The notes: generated by a model from the letters alone, not told the origin. A stretch of DNA of 64,000 nt from CAZOZZ01 sp965247425 (GCA_965247425.1 OZ252023.1:4340001-4404000); one strand, 5' to 3'; positions 25,693-35,416 are shown, counted from the stretch's first letter. Made by a program: numbers and translations.

Positions 25693-26865
25693 GCAAATAT
25701 TCTGCGTATCCGGATTGGTAGAAGGAACAAGGGCGTCCGGAGCCGCCCTTACCGTTTGATACAGCGGAAAATCCGTAGCTTCGGTTGCCGCGGTGCTGAT
25801 GGGGTTCATGAAGGTCGCCGAGCGTTCGCGTGTGAACGTGAGTTTCTTTGTCTCGGGGTTCAGGTCAGCTTTAACCACGTCGCCGAGTTCGATCTGCCCT
25901 GTCGCAATCAAATTGGACAGCGGAAAGACCAGGTATCGTTCGATGGCCCGTTTCAGATGCCGGGCTCCGTATCTAAGATCAGTTCCTTCGTCGAGGAAGA
26001 ACTCTCGGGCGCTCTCCGAACAGTGCAGGATGAACTGCCTGCCCGACTGGGAGGCCAATATGCGGCTCCGCACTTCGTTGAGTTCCAGGTCGACAATCTT
26101 TCTCAGGTGATCCCGAGTCAGCGTTCGAAACACGACAACCTTGTCTATTCTGTTCATGAATTCGGGCGTGAACTTCTTCTTCGCTACATGGGTTGCGGTT
26201 TTGTAGATCTTTTGATCGATGGAGTCGACGTTCGGAGTACTCTGGCCCGAAGAGAACCCGATACCTCCTTCAACAAGCTCACTCATTTCAGACGCACCCA
26301 GGTTGGACGTCATCATGACGATCGTGCGGGAAAAATCCACCCTCCGGTTGTCACCCAGAGTCAGCGTCCCCTTGTCGAGCACTCCAAGCAACAGCTGCCA
26401 GAGCGCATCATCGGCCTTCTCGATTTCGTCAAAGAGCAGGAGGCTCAGTTTGAGCTTGTCGGTGTGATGCTGATCGAGAGCTTCCTGGGTCAGAAGAGGT
26501 GGCGTCTCGCGGTGGCCAAGGTAACCTGGAGGCGAGCCAATGAGTTTCGCTATCTCGTGGCTGTGCTGAAACTCCGCGCAGTCGATCTTGATGAACGCGC
26601 GGTGATGGCCGAACAGGATCTCCGCGGACGCTTCCACGACACGCGTTTTTCCGGAACCGGTCGGTCCCAGGAAGAGCATCGTGCCCACGGGGCGACCCGG
26701 AGTGTTCATCCCCGCCAGAAAGATCTGGTACATGTTGACCATCCGGCGGACAGCACGGTCCTGACCGACGATCCTGTTACGAAGTTGCTGCTCGTAATCG
26801 AGGACCTCGGGGCTCCGCACTTCAGGATCCAGAAGCACTTCTTGAGAACGATGAGCGCTCTTCAT
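25690..26865 (-). CDS. Single-ring Clp-type AAA+ ATPase with a ClpP-docking-like loop
   Basis: 391 residues forming one AAA+ module of the ClpA/ClpB second-ring type, with no N-domain or first ring. Walker A is GPTGSGKT (67-74), Walker B LLLFDEIEKA (141-150) and sensor 1 VMMTSNLG. The arginine-finger region is KKKFTPEFMNRIDKVVVF and sensor 2 is LRYGARHLKRAIERYL. The pore loop GYLGH is at about 113-117. After sensor 1 comes GGIGFSSG (IGF near 201-203), in the place where ClpA carries its ClpP-binding IGL loop. The N-terminal 30 residues and C-terminal 60 residues are not from the family. The gene follows a small unknown gene by 16 bp, which may supply an adaptor or substrate. Confidence 0.82.
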   Translation of the reverse strand: MKSAHRSQEVLLDPEVRSPEVLDYEQQLRNRIVGQDRAVRRMVNMYQIFLAGMNTPGRPVGTMLFLGPTGSGKTRVVEASAEILFGHHRAFIKIDCAEFQHSHEIAKLIGSPPGYLGHRETPPLLTQEALDQHHTDKLKLSLLLFDEIEKADDALWQLLLGVLDKGTLTLGDNRRVDFSRTIVMMTSNLGASEMSELVEGGIGFSSGQSTPNVDSIDQKIYKTATHVAKKKFTPEFMNRIDKVVVFRTLTRDHLRKIVDLELNEVRSRILASQSGRQFILHCSESAREFFLDEGTDLRYGARHLKRAIERYLVFPLSNLIATGQIELGDVVKADLNPETKKLTFTRERSATFMNPISTAATEATDFPLYQTVRAAPDALVPSTNPDTQNIC

Positions 26866-26881
26866 CTAACCCCTCCTTCAA

Positions 26882-27325
26882 TCACACGTGTTGGGGCTGG
26901 CCGGCGGCGGTCGGACGATGCGTAACGGTATCGACGATCGACGCGTCCTCGTTCGGAATCGACGGATCGGCGGCGAATTCAGGTTCGAGCCCGACCGCGC
27001 CAACCAACTCGGTACGCAACCACTCGTCGTAGCCGTCCAACGTCAGTTTGTCGTCCACGTATTTCCACAGTCTGTTGTTTGCCGCATCGATGATTGCGTC
27101 ACAATCTCTTTCGGAAAGACCGAGCATCGTGCCGGCACGAAGCCAGTCGCCCTGGGCGAAAGCACGCCCGCTCTTGACAAAAGCCAGGGCTGCGATCGGA
27201 TCGAACGGTGCGCGAGTCTCGCCCGTCTTAAGAAAACCTCGAATCTGTTGACTTCGATCCCCGTACTGCCAGTTGAAAACCTCGTGAGTCTCGTTCAGTT
27301 CGCTCAAGAACTCTTTGGCAACCAT
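26882..27325 (-). CDS. Hypothetical protein paired with the AAA+ ATPase
   Basis: 147 residues, start supported by GGGAGGTG eight bases upstream. I do not recognise the family. Visible features are a helical N-terminal part (MVAKEFLSELNETHEVFNW), a central ALAFVKSGRAFAQGDWLRAGTMLGLSERDCDAIIDAAN segment that looks like a small helical bundle, and an acidic, disordered C-terminus. There is no signal peptide. It ends 16 bp before the AAA+ gene on the same strand and is almost certainly cotranscribed with it. A role as adaptor, regulator or substrate of the unfoldase is inference from position only. Confidence 0.65.
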   Translation of the reverse strand: MVAKEFLSELNETHEVFNWQYGDRSQQIRGFLKTGETRAPFDPIAALAFVKSGRAFAQGDWLRAGTMLGLSERDCDAIIDAANNRLWKYVDDKLTLDGYDEWLRTELVGAVGLEPEFAADPSIPNEDASIVDTVTHRPTAAGQPQHV

Positions 27326-27623
27326 GAAACACCTCCCGTGCGCCGGTCCATTGTGTCTTCGAGACCAGCAACTTCAAGTGTCAATGCACTTCCGATGCCA
27401 ATCCTATGAACGGCATCCCTCCTGCCAGTGGAGGAGCTACAAGCCATTATGTTTAAAGTGTTTACGCGCAGGTATAGGGGACGGGCACGGTCAGAAGTGT
27501 CAAAAAATGGTCCATCCATGTCCCTTGCCTGACCCTTGAGCGTCAATTTCGAGACAAATCAGTGGATCGAGAATCTGACACACAGATGGCTTCGTTTTCT
27601 TCGTGTCTTCGCGGCGAAAACGG

Positions 27624-28937
27624 TCAGGAGCCGGCCTGGAGTTCGGCAGCCACACGTTCGGTTTCACGCCAGACCCTCAAGAGGTTCCCTCCCCAGATCT
27701 TGGCGATGTCTTCTTCGGAATACCCTCTGCGAACCAACTCGAGCGTCACGTTGAACGTCTCGCTGGCGTCGTTCCAGCCAGGAATCCCGCCTCCGCCATC
27801 AAAGTCTGAACTGATGCCAACGTGGTCGACACCGATCAGGTTGACAGCATGGTCAATGTGGTCGACGAAGTCTCCGAGGCTGGCGGGTGGGTACTGTTCG
27901 TCAATCGCCTGCATACGTTCGTCGAATTGCGCCTGGCGGGCGTCACGGTCCGCCTGCTCGGCTTCGGACAACTCGGCCTGGCCCCGGCCTCCGCGCCCAC
28001 CTCGGCCCCCACGTCCGCCACGGATTCCCAACTCCTCCCGAAGCGACGCGACGGCTTCGTTGCGGGCCGGGTCGACCTTGACGAATCCACCCAGGGCAAC
28101 GGTCTGCATGACGCCTCCATTTTCCTTGAGCGCCAGCAGTTGATCGTCATCCATGTTTCGGGACACGTCGCACAGGGCCCTCGTACTCGAATGGGAGGCA
28201 ATAACGGGTGCCTGCGACAGGCGAACGGCGTCCAGCATGGATTTCTTCGAGATGTGAGAGACATCGACCATGATGCCCACGCGGTTCATTTCCGCGATGA
28301 CCTCGACACCGAATTCACTGACACCGTCGTGCTCGCTTTCCGGCTCGTCGCCGCGTGGATTGGCGGAATCGCAGATGTCGTTGTTCCCGTTGTGAGCTAG
28401 TGTCACGTACCGTGCGCCCAGTTTCTGATACTGTTCGATCAAAGACAGGTCTTTTCCGATGACCCAACCGTTTTCGATACCAATGGCCGCTACGAGTTTT
28501 CCTGAAGCCGCGATTCGTTCCACATCGTCAGCAGTGTGAGCCAATTCGATCTCGTCCCGATACATCTCCTCCATTCGGTGAATGGCGTCGAACTTTGTCA
28601 TGGCCTGCTCTTTGGCACGTTCGTACCCCGCAGCGTCTCGATCGCCCTGACCGACGTAGACGATGAAGAAGCCAACGTCCAGTCCACCCTCTCTCATTTT
28701 GGGAAGATCGACTTTGCGGCTCCCTCGAACGCCGGGATCGACCTCTTCGGTGGCGAAGTTGAACGGAATGTCGTCATGCGTGTCGATAGCTATGACCCGG
28801 TCGTGTATACCCCTTGCCAGAGCGATCAACTCTTCCTCGGTCGGTTCGGCGGCCGGCTCTTCCACAGGCTGTGCACAGCCGATCGAAACAAAGCCCAGTA
28901 CCAGCAGCGATACCGATAGCCTCAAGAATGTCTCCAT
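27624..28937 (-). CDS. Membrane dipeptidase (peptidase M19), lipoprotein
   Basis: About 437 residues from the ATG at 28937, which has GGGGAG upstream. Lipoprotein signal with lipobox VSIGC (Cys21). It is renal-dipeptidase-like: metal residues in AIDTHDDIPF (HxD), GIENGW (bridging Glu), DVSHIS and ASHSSTRAL, and a late DHVGISSDFDGGGG. It should cleave dipeptides, including those with D-residues, at the outer membrane or periplasm. Odd feature: a glycine-arginine tract (GGRGGRGGRGGRG) and a charged helix (ELSEAEQADRDARQAQFDERM) are inserted before the final conserved block. The gene fits the peptide- and amide-scavenging theme with the M20 enzyme upstream. Confidence 0.87.
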   Translation of the reverse strand: METFLRLSVSLLVLGFVSIGCAQPVEEPAAEPTEEELIALARGIHDRVIAIDTHDDIPFNFATEEVDPGVRGSRKVDLPKMREGGLDVGFFIVYVGQGDRDAAGYERAKEQAMTKFDAIHRMEEMYRDEIELAHTADDVERIAASGKLVAAIGIENGWVIGKDLSLIEQYQKLGARYVTLAHNGNNDICDSANPRGDEPESEHDGVSEFGVEVIAEMNRVGIMVDVSHISKKSMLDAVRLSQAPVIASHSSTRALCDVSRNMDDDQLLALKENGGVMQTVALGGFVKVDPARNEAVASLREELGIRGGRGGRGGRGGRGQAELSEAEQADRDARQAQFDERMQAIDEQYPPASLGDFVDHIDHAVNLIGVDHVGISSDFDGGGGIPGWNDASETFNVTLELVRRGYSEEDIAKIWGGNLLRVWRETERVAAELQAGS

Positions 28938-29040
28938 GTCATCTCCCCCCAATTGTTACGTGCGGAGCTGTATCCACATCAACGTGTTATTTCAGGTACG
29001 GCAAAATTAAACGCAGAGGTAGAAGGTGTCAATGATTTTA

Positions 29041-29066
29041 GGAAAGTGGTCAGTGGTCAGTTGGGG
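29041..29066. repeat. TGGTCAG repeat between the M20 and M19 genes
   Basis: AAAGTGGTCAGTGGTCAGTT: two tandem copies of the seven-base unit also present at 6968 and 20188. It lies in the 240-bp gap between the M20 stop and the M19 start, where nothing else was recognised. Confidence 0.5.
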
Positions 29067-29180
29067 GAGAAAGAGACTTCCGACAAAGTTTCAGGGTGGC
29101 TGCTCGCTTGCCCGGCGGGTGGCCAGGGACGGCCACCCCGACACGCTCTACTGCCACACTTCCCCCATCCACTTCTTCAA

Positions 29181-30521
29181 CTACTTCTTGAGCAACTCCA
29201 GAACTGCCGAGGTCATTGCGGTGATGCCGGTTCGGATGGCCGGTTCAGCCACCGGCAGAAACTCGCTGGAATGGAGAGAGGGCAGTGGCCGGCCGGCAGC
29301 CTGGTACTCGCGATACTTTGCCGGGTCGACTGCGCCCACACGGAACATGAAGATAGGTACCTTGTGGTCTTGGAGGCCATACCGGGAAAAATCCTCGCCT
29401 CCCATCACGGGCTGGACTTCGACGACACGCTCTTCGCCAAGAGTGTCGTTGAAGACGCCGACGACGCGTTCGACCAAGCCGGGATCGTTGTAACTGGCCG
29501 GAGTGAACTCTTCTTCAGCAATCTCGACGATCGGTTCGAGTTCGGGTGGAACGCCCGCGGAGAGCGCGACTCCCCGGGTGACGCGCCGTATGCCCGCCAG
29601 AACCTGCTGCCGAACCTCCGGTTTGTAGGAACGAACGGTCAGTTGCATGTGAACGTCATCGGGAATGATGTTGTGCTTGCTACCGCCGTGAATCGATCCA
29701 ACCGTGACGACGGCGGACTCCAGAGGTGAAACTTCACGGCTGACGAGCGTTTGGAGACCGGTCACGATGCGGGCAGCAATGACGACAGGATCGATCGTCG
29801 TGTGGGGGTAAGCCCCGTGTCCGCCTCTTCCCCGAACCGTAATGTCGACCGAGTCGACGCTGGCCATGTGGTACCCGCTGGCCCACCCGACCTTGCCGGC
29901 CTCAACCGCGGCGTGAACATGTAAGGCAAGTCCGTAGTCGGGTTTGGGAAAGTTTTCAAAGAGGCCGCCGTTCAGCATCGACCGGGCGCCGGCGCCTCTC
30001 TCCTCGGCCGGTTGACCGATCATGACCACGGTTCCGCTCCAACTGTCTTTCATTGCGGTCAACATTCGAGCCGTACCCAGGAAACTGGTCATGTGAACGT
30101 CATGGCCGCAGGCGTGCATGACACCGACTTCAACGCCGTTCTCATCCGGGGTTGTCACCGTGCTGGCATAAGTAGCGCCCGTGTTCTCGGTCACCGGTAG
30201 TGCGTCCGTGTCAGTCCGAATCAGGACGGTCGGGCCGGGGCCGTTCTCCAGGACCGCGACCAGCCCGTACGAGTTCCTCCCTTCGACACCGTAGTCGCCG
30301 ACCTCCTCGCTTACGGTAAAACCGATTTGACGCAGTTCGGTGGCGAGAAATGCGGACGTCTCTTTCTCGAAATAGGACAGTTCAGGGTGGGAATGAAGAT
30401 ACGAGTAGGTGTCCATCAGTGACGATACTTCCTGCCGGACTCGCTGTTCGAGTTGGCTCTGGGCCGAGGCCACCGAAGCCATCAGAAAGATCGCGATCAC
30501 GCTGGCAACAAAACGATTCAT
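29181..30521 (-). CDS. Secreted M20D amidohydrolase (hippurate/IAA-amino-acid hydrolase-like)
   Basis: 446 residues with a signal peptide (MNRFVASVIAIFLMASVASAQ). Metal ligands of the M20D group are visible: HACGHDVHM, QPAEERGAGA (general base Glu pair), LALHVHAAV, and HSSEFLP near the end. The dimerisation lid contains VRGRGGHGAYPHTTIDPV, with the His that caps the active site of the partner subunit. The enzyme cleaves N-acyl-amino acids or small amide conjugates, here in the periplasm. It lies upstream of the M19 dipeptidase and downstream of a DUF5916 outer-membrane protein on the same strand. Confidence 0.88.
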   Translation of the reverse strand: MNRFVASVIAIFLMASVASAQSQLEQRVRQEVSSLMDTYSYLHSHPELSYFEKETSAFLATELRQIGFTVSEEVGDYGVEGRNSYGLVAVLENGPGPTVLIRTDTDALPVTENTGATYASTVTTPDENGVEVGVMHACGHDVHMTSFLGTARMLTAMKDSWSGTVVMIGQPAEERGAGARSMLNGGLFENFPKPDYGLALHVHAAVEAGKVGWASGYHMASVDSVDITVRGRGGHGAYPHTTIDPVVIAARIVTGLQTLVSREVSPLESAVVTVGSIHGGSKHNIIPDDVHMQLTVRSYKPEVRQQVLAGIRRVTRGVALSAGVPPELEPIVEIAEEEFTPASYNDPGLVERVVGVFNDTLGEERVVEVQPVMGGEDFSRYGLQDHKVPIFMFRVGAVDPAKYREYQAAGRPLPSLHSSEFLPVAEPAIRTGITAMTSAVLELLKK

Positions 30522-30548
30522 AAATCCCCCCTCATACCAGACGGTCGG

Positions 30549-32753
30549 TTACCGCAGGACGTCGAACTGGCGCGAGAACTTGACGATGAGACTGCGCCGG
30601 ATCGGACCGAGCCCTTCGAGTCCCTGAGTCTCGTTGTAGACGACGAACAAGCCGGTCCCGGCCGTGTTCAGCCACCCAAATCGGAAGTTGCCGCTCCAGT
30701 CGTTGCTGCGATCATTGTATTGAATGAGGGACTGGAAGTTGATCAGCGGCGTAAAACTGTAGTTGAAACGAGTCTGGATCAGGTTGGTATCAAAGACGCC
30801 CTGCGGCAGGTTGACGTTGCTGCGACGCCAGACCACCGATCCTCTTACGGCGGAACCGCGCCGTGCGTTCACCGTGGCTGAGAAAGAGCGCTGGTTGCCC
30901 GTATAGAACCCACCAACGGTCATCGCGGAGTCGAATGAGAGCGCACGGCTCGCATCCGTGCGGAACCGCCAGTCGAGCTCCATGTTCCGATACGTGCCAG
31001 GCGGAATGATGACGCCGGGCGCAATCTCGAACGGGACCTTCAGACCCTCGGTTTCGATGTCGATCGCCGGGCTGAAGAACCATCCGCTCTCGAAATCGAC
31101 GTGGGAGTCGATGTGCACGACCTCAGTTTCTTTGAAGCCGTCAAGATCCCAGGTCGTTCGCACCGATGAATGGGGTCGCAACTCCCTGAGCCACGGGATG
31201 TCGGGAAACCGGCGTCTGATCATGAATCCAACGTCGGTAGCTCGAAACTCTCCTCGGGTCAGGAAACCGACTTCGGGGTTGAAGTCCTCGTCGACCTGCG
31301 TGTATTCAAAGTGGACGTCACCGCTGACCCGCTTGTACTCAGCGCGGAGGTTGTAGGCCGCCTCCGACCCGGTTCGGTTCGGAGTTTGAGTCCGGGCAAT
31401 GAATCCTCGAAAATCCGTGTACGAGCCGATGCCGAACTTCCCATCCAATCCAAAAGTACGGTTCCAGTTGTCCGACCCGGCTGCGGCTCCGGTCGCTTCT
31501 CGATTGACGACAATTCCGCCAAGGGCCGTTCTGTTGGGGAGTTCGCGGTTGACGCGGGCAACGGTGAAGTTATTCTTCGAGGTCACACCGGGCACATCGT
31601 CGGTCTGCATGTTCAGGAACCCGACGTTGAAAGCCCCGACCTTACCGCTTAGTCGCGCGCCGCCGATAATCGGTACGGCCGCTCCGGAAGTATCGATGCC
31701 AATCCGCCGGCTGAAGAACAGATCCACCCCGTTCTTGCCGGCCGCAAAAGTTCCGGCATTCTCGAGAAAAAACGGCCGCTTCTCGGGAAACCTAACGTTG
31801 AACCGTGTCAGGTTGATCACCTGCTCGTCGACTTCCACCTGGGCAAAGTCCGTATTGTAGGTCAGATCCAGGTTCAGCGAAGGAGTCACGCCAAACTTGG
31901 CGTCGATCCCTCCATCACCGTTGTAATCCGGCCCGGTTTCCGCGGGGTTCGCGAAATTGCGCGACGCCGACGCCACCGCGTAGGGCGTCACCTTGAAATT
32001 TCGGGGCGTCTCCAGGCTCAACCCCTGGAGTTCACCGGCGGATGAGAGGCGATACAGGTTGTAGATCCGCTCGATGGGCGCCCAAAATACCTGCTCCCGC
32101 TTGCGACGAATGTTTCGCTGGAAATTCATCCCCCAGGTCTGGGGTCGGTCCCCGTAACGGAGGCTCCGCAGCGGGATTTCGAACTCGGCCATCCAACCTA
32201 CTTCATTCACATGCGTCCGAACGGTCCAACTGGCATCCCAGTTCTTGTTGAAACCGGAACCAGAGCCCACGATTGTGGTCCCACGGCCACCCCCGCCGCC
32301 CCCCTGACCTTCGTTCGTGACCTGACCGTCGTACTCGATGCCGGCCGGATTCGTACCGAAGACGAAGCCATTCTGCCGGTCGTGGTAAGTGTCAAAGATG
32401 AGCTGGAAAGAGTCCGTGTCGCTCAAGCTCGAATCCCTGCGACTGTCTGTAACGAGGATCTGGTCCGGATCGCTGTCGTATAGGATCACTCCAACATAGA
32501 CGGCGCGATCGTTGTAAACGATGCGTACGACAGTTTCTTCGGAGGCCGGAGTTCCCTCTAACGGTTCGGTTTGAACGAAGCCTGTGATCGGATCGGCAAG
32601 TTCCCAGACGGCTTCGTCGACGACGCCGTCGATGATCGGTGTTTCTTCGACAAAGGTCGCCCGCGCAACGCGGACACCTTCCTGCGCCCACCCGGGCGCC
32701 ATCGGGATGGCAATGATAACTAGTAGAATAATGAAACGTATGAGTCTCGGCAT
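30549..32753 (-). CDS. DUF5916-type protein: CBM9-like domain plus outer-membrane beta-barrel
   Basis: 734 residues from the ATG at 32753, which opens the signal peptide MPRLIRFIILLVIIAI and cleaves after GWAQ. The first 200 residues are a family-9 carbohydrate-binding-like sandwich (PIIDGVVDEAVWELADPI, VVRIVYNDRAVYVGVILYD, FGTNPAGIEYDGQ). A glycine tract (GQGGGGGGRG) lies in it. The rest is rich in alternating aromatic strands and ends in LIVKFSRQFDVLR, as expected for a beta-barrel. VDEQVINLTRFNVRFPEKRPFFLE is the family's most conserved block. Such proteins are common in Acidobacteriota and Bacteroidota; the ligand is unknown. A 27-bp gap separates it from the M20 gene, so the two are likely cotranscribed. 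Confidence 0.82.
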   Translation of the reverse strand: MPRLIRFIILLVIIAIPMAPGWAQEGVRVARATFVEETPIIDGVVDEAVWELADPITGFVQTEPLEGTPASEETVVRIVYNDRAVYVGVILYDSDPDQILVTDSRRDSSLSDTDSFQLIFDTYHDRQNGFVFGTNPAGIEYDGQVTNEGQGGGGGGRGTTIVGSGSGFNKNWDASWTVRTHVNEVGWMAEFEIPLRSLRYGDRPQTWGMNFQRNIRRKREQVFWAPIERIYNLYRLSSAGELQGLSLETPRNFKVTPYAVASASRNFANPAETGPDYNGDGGIDAKFGVTPSLNLDLTYNTDFAQVEVDEQVINLTRFNVRFPEKRPFFLENAGTFAAGKNGVDLFFSRRIGIDTSGAAVPIIGGARLSGKVGAFNVGFLNMQTDDVPGVTSKNNFTVARVNRELPNRTALGGIVVNREATGAAAGSDNWNRTFGLDGKFGIGSYTDFRGFIARTQTPNRTGSEAAYNLRAEYKRVSGDVHFEYTQVDEDFNPEVGFLTRGEFRATDVGFMIRRRFPDIPWLRELRPHSSVRTTWDLDGFKETEVVHIDSHVDFESGWFFSPAIDIETEGLKVPFEIAPGVIIPPGTYRNMELDWRFRTDASRALSFDSAMTVGGFYTGNQRSFSATVNARRGSAVRGSVVWRRSNVNLPQGVFDTNLIQTRFNYSFTPLINFQSLIQYNDRSNDWSGNFRFGWLNTAGTGLFVVYNETQGLEGLGPIRRSLIVKFSRQFDVLR

Positions 32754-32980
32754 GGTCGTCCTGTCCCCTCGTGGCTCAACTGGGTTCGATTCCCGCACGC
32801 TCAAGTCATTATGTGCAAAGAAGAGCGGAAACCGGTCGTCATTGTATCAGCTTCGTCGTGGACGGTCACCCGACCCACTCCGACCCCTGGCGCTCGGAAT
32901 GCCGTCTCCTTACTTAACGTCGGGCCAACCGTTCCTCAGATTTTCCTTTGATTCAGTCTGTTGTCCTTTAGAATCATAGA

Positions 32981-34216
32981 GTGGCGGATCGTTTCGGAGC
33001 AGCTCGGGAGAAAACCCGGCGAGTGTTCGTCCTGGCATCGGATGAGGATCGGGACAACGAAATCCCCCGGATCAGACGTCCCGGATTCGAGGCTGACCTT
33101 CCTGATCGGGCGGACCCGGTCGGTAAAACAAAGCCCGTTCCAGACTCGCCGGCTACCGTCCTGACAGGCCAGAGCATCGACTCGCTTCTCGAAAAGATCG
33201 ACCGTCAGACGCGCCGTTCTGACGTGCTGAGCGGGCTCACAAGACTTCTTGCATCGTCGCTGAATGTCGAGGAGATACTGGATCAGGTCGTCGACAGGTC
33301 GACCGACGTATTGGGCGATACGGCTTTCATAGTTCTCAACCAGGACCTCGGAACCCGGGATACGGCACCGCAAAGCCGGGAGCACCTGGCCATGAAGCTC
33401 CGGGAGGTTGTACGGCGCAGCCCGGAACGAATCGCTATCGACAGTCTCGCCGAAGTCCTCGACCGTGGCCAGCCGGTTGCCGTCTGGGATTTTGGCGAGT
33501 CGGGCGTTCCGGCGGAAGCTGCCCGTCTAGCCACTGAATCGCGAGTCCAGTCCCTGCTGGCCGTCCCCATTCGCACCGACCGCCGGATTCTGGGGGCATT
33601 CGTTTCGATGTCCCTGGCTCCACACAGGCTGGTCGACACCGATTTGAACCTCGCGGAGGAACTGGCCAGCTTCGCCGCCATCGCCATCGAAAACGCACGG
33701 TTGTTTACCGAACTCCAGAGAACGGCGATCACAGACCCGCTGACCGGCCTCTATAACACACGCTTCTTCCATGAACTCCTGGCCCGGGAAACCGCGCGAG
33801 CAGATCGCTTCAGCGTGCCCCTGTCGTTGTTAATGATCGACCTGGACTCGTTCAAACATGTGAATGATACTTACGGCCATATCGTTGGAAATAAGGTCTT
33901 GACTGCTCTCGGCCAGATCCTGGACCAATCGGTCCGAAACACGGATTTCGTGTTTCGCTGCGGGGGCGACGAGTTCGGTGTCGTTCTGCCCGGCACCGAG
34001 TTGAGGGGCGCTGTTCTGGTGGCCGAGAAGATCCGCTCTCGTGTCGAGCACACAGCGTTGCTTACGGGGTTGGGATACGAAGGCACCCTCACGCTCAGCA
34101 TCGGCGTTTCCGAGTACCAGCACGAAACCCATTTTGAAACTCTCGTTGGCGAAGCCGACCAGGCACTTTACGCCTCGAAGCACGCGTCGAAGAACTGCGT
34201 CCGAACCACGCCTTAG
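32981..34216 (+). CDS. GAF-GGDEF diguanylate cyclase
   Basis: 411 residues from a GTG. After a polar N-terminus and a short coiled stretch (LLEKIDRQTRRSDVLSGLTRLLASSLNVEEILDQVV) comes a GAF domain (about 85-240), then a complete GGDEF domain. TDPLTGLYNTRFFHELL, LMIDLDSFKHVNDTYGH (metal and guanine residues) and the intact RCGGDEF loop are present. RNTD five residues before the loop is the I-site for product inhibition. It should make c-di-GMP in response to a small ligand of the GAF domain. It is divergent from the DUF5916 gene, with a 227-bp intergenic region holding no obvious operator. Confidence 0.9.
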   Translation: MADRFGAAREKTRRVFVLASDEDRDNEIPRIRRPGFEADLPDRADPVGKTKPVPDSPATVLTGQSIDSLLEKIDRQTRRSDVLSGLTRLLASSLNVEEILDQVVDRSTDVLGDTAFIVLNQDLGTRDTAPQSREHLAMKLREVVRRSPERIAIDSLAEVLDRGQPVAVWDFGESGVPAEAARLATESRVQSLLAVPIRTDRRILGAFVSMSLAPHRLVDTDLNLAEELASFAAIAIENARLFTELQRTAITDPLTGLYNTRFFHELLARETARADRFSVPLSLLMIDLDSFKHVNDTYGHIVGNKVLTALGQILDQSVRNTDFVFRCGGDEFGVVLPGTELRGAVLVAEKIRSRVEHTALLTGLGYEGTLTLSIGVSEYQHETHFETLVGEADQALYASKHASKNCVRTTP

Positions 34217-34519
34217 CCCGCGTTCCCGGGGCAATCCGACATGCGGTCGGACCAAGTTATTCCCTTGACAGCATTGAACTTCCGACCCTATAGTAATTTG
34301 GAAGCAGTGCGGGATTGCGCCCACCTGTTGCACACCTTCTGTTCAAGCTCGGTCTCCCCCACCATACGTGCGCGAAATGTTGGATACGGTTTGTTCGCTG
34401 ATAGAGCGTTTGCCCTGTAGCCGCGTTTGAACGAAGCCGCTGTCGCGGCGGACGCTACGCGTGGGCTGAGCGAACGGTGCTAAGCAAACTGTAGAGTGTG
34501 GGCTTCAAAGGAGGCCTAC

Positions 34520-35416
34520 ATGACGGACCTGCGTAAACGGATGCTGGAGGAACTCCAGCGTCGTAATTTCTCTCCGATCACCATCCGAAGTTACCTGCGA
34601 GTCGTTGAAGACTTCGCGGGCTATTTTGGCACGCGCCCCGATCGTCTCAGTCAGGAAGACCTGCGGCAGTATCACCTACATCTGATCCGGGAGCGAAAGC
34701 TCGCGGCCAAGACTGTCGGCTTGTACATTGCCGCCTTGCGGTTCTTTTTTGTAAAGACGCTGCGGCGTCCATACCTGAAGCTGGATCTCCCATATCCCAG
34801 AACCCCGAAACGATTGCCGACGGTTTTGAGCCAGGACGAGGTCGCACGACTGATCGACTCGGCAAAGAATTTGCTGGATTACGCGATGCTCATGACCTTG
34901 TACGCCACCGGGATGCGCCGAGCCGAGTTGATCCGGTTGAAGGCCGAGGATGTTGATAGCGAGCGCATGATCATCCACATCCGTCAGGGCAAGGGTCATC
35001 GTGATCGCGACGTGCCATTGACACCAAAGCTCTTGCAGACGCTACGAGAATACTGGTGTTGGATGAAGCCCAAGACCTATTTGTTTCCGGGCATGGTGAA
35101 CAACTGGCGCGCCGACAAACCCCTCACCCCCAAGTGCGTGTGGTCCGCCGTACACGATGCGGCGAAACGTGCCGGAATCAAGAAACGCGTATCCCCGCAC
35201 ACGCTGCGTCACAGCTGGGCCACTCACCTACTTGAAAATGGCACCGATCTCCGCACCATTCAGATGTTAATGGGTCACGCGGACCTGCGAGCCACCAGCG
35301 TCTATCTGCACCTGTCTCGACGTCACCTGCAGGCGGTCACCAATCCGGTGGAGACCATGGCGGTTTCCAGCCTCGATGCGGTGAAGCGGTCCAAAAGAAG
35401 GAAGCAGAAACAATGA
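34520..35416 (+). CDS. Tyrosine recombinase of IS91-type element
   Basis: 298 residues; AAAGGAGG five bases before the ATG at 34520 fixes the start (an open codon run begins 24 bases earlier). SAM-like N-terminal domain (RKRMLEELQRRNFSPITIRSYLRVVEDFAGYF) and XerC/D-like catalytic domain: Arg in ATGMRRAELIRL, Lys in RQGKGHRDRDVPL, HTLRHSWATHLL (His-x-x-Arg), a second His in MGHADLRATSVY and the nucleophile tyrosine in SVYLHLS. The stop overlaps the start of the transposase gene (ATGA). Such integrase plus IS91 pairs are a known sub-group; the recombinase probably resolves or helps circular intermediates. Confidence 0.88.
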   Translation: MTDLRKRMLEELQRRNFSPITIRSYLRVVEDFAGYFGTRPDRLSQEDLRQYHLHLIRERKLAAKTVGLYIAALRFFFVKTLRRPYLKLDLPYPRTPKRLPTVLSQDEVARLIDSAKNLLDYAMLMTLYATGMRRAELIRLKAEDVDSERMIIHIRQGKGHRDRDVPLTPKLLQTLREYWCWMKPKTYLFPGMVNNWRADKPLTPKCVWSAVHDAAKRAGIKKRVSPHTLRHSWATHLLENGTDLRTIQMLMGHADLRATSVYLHLSRRHLQAVTNPVETMAVSSLDAVKRSKRRKQKQ

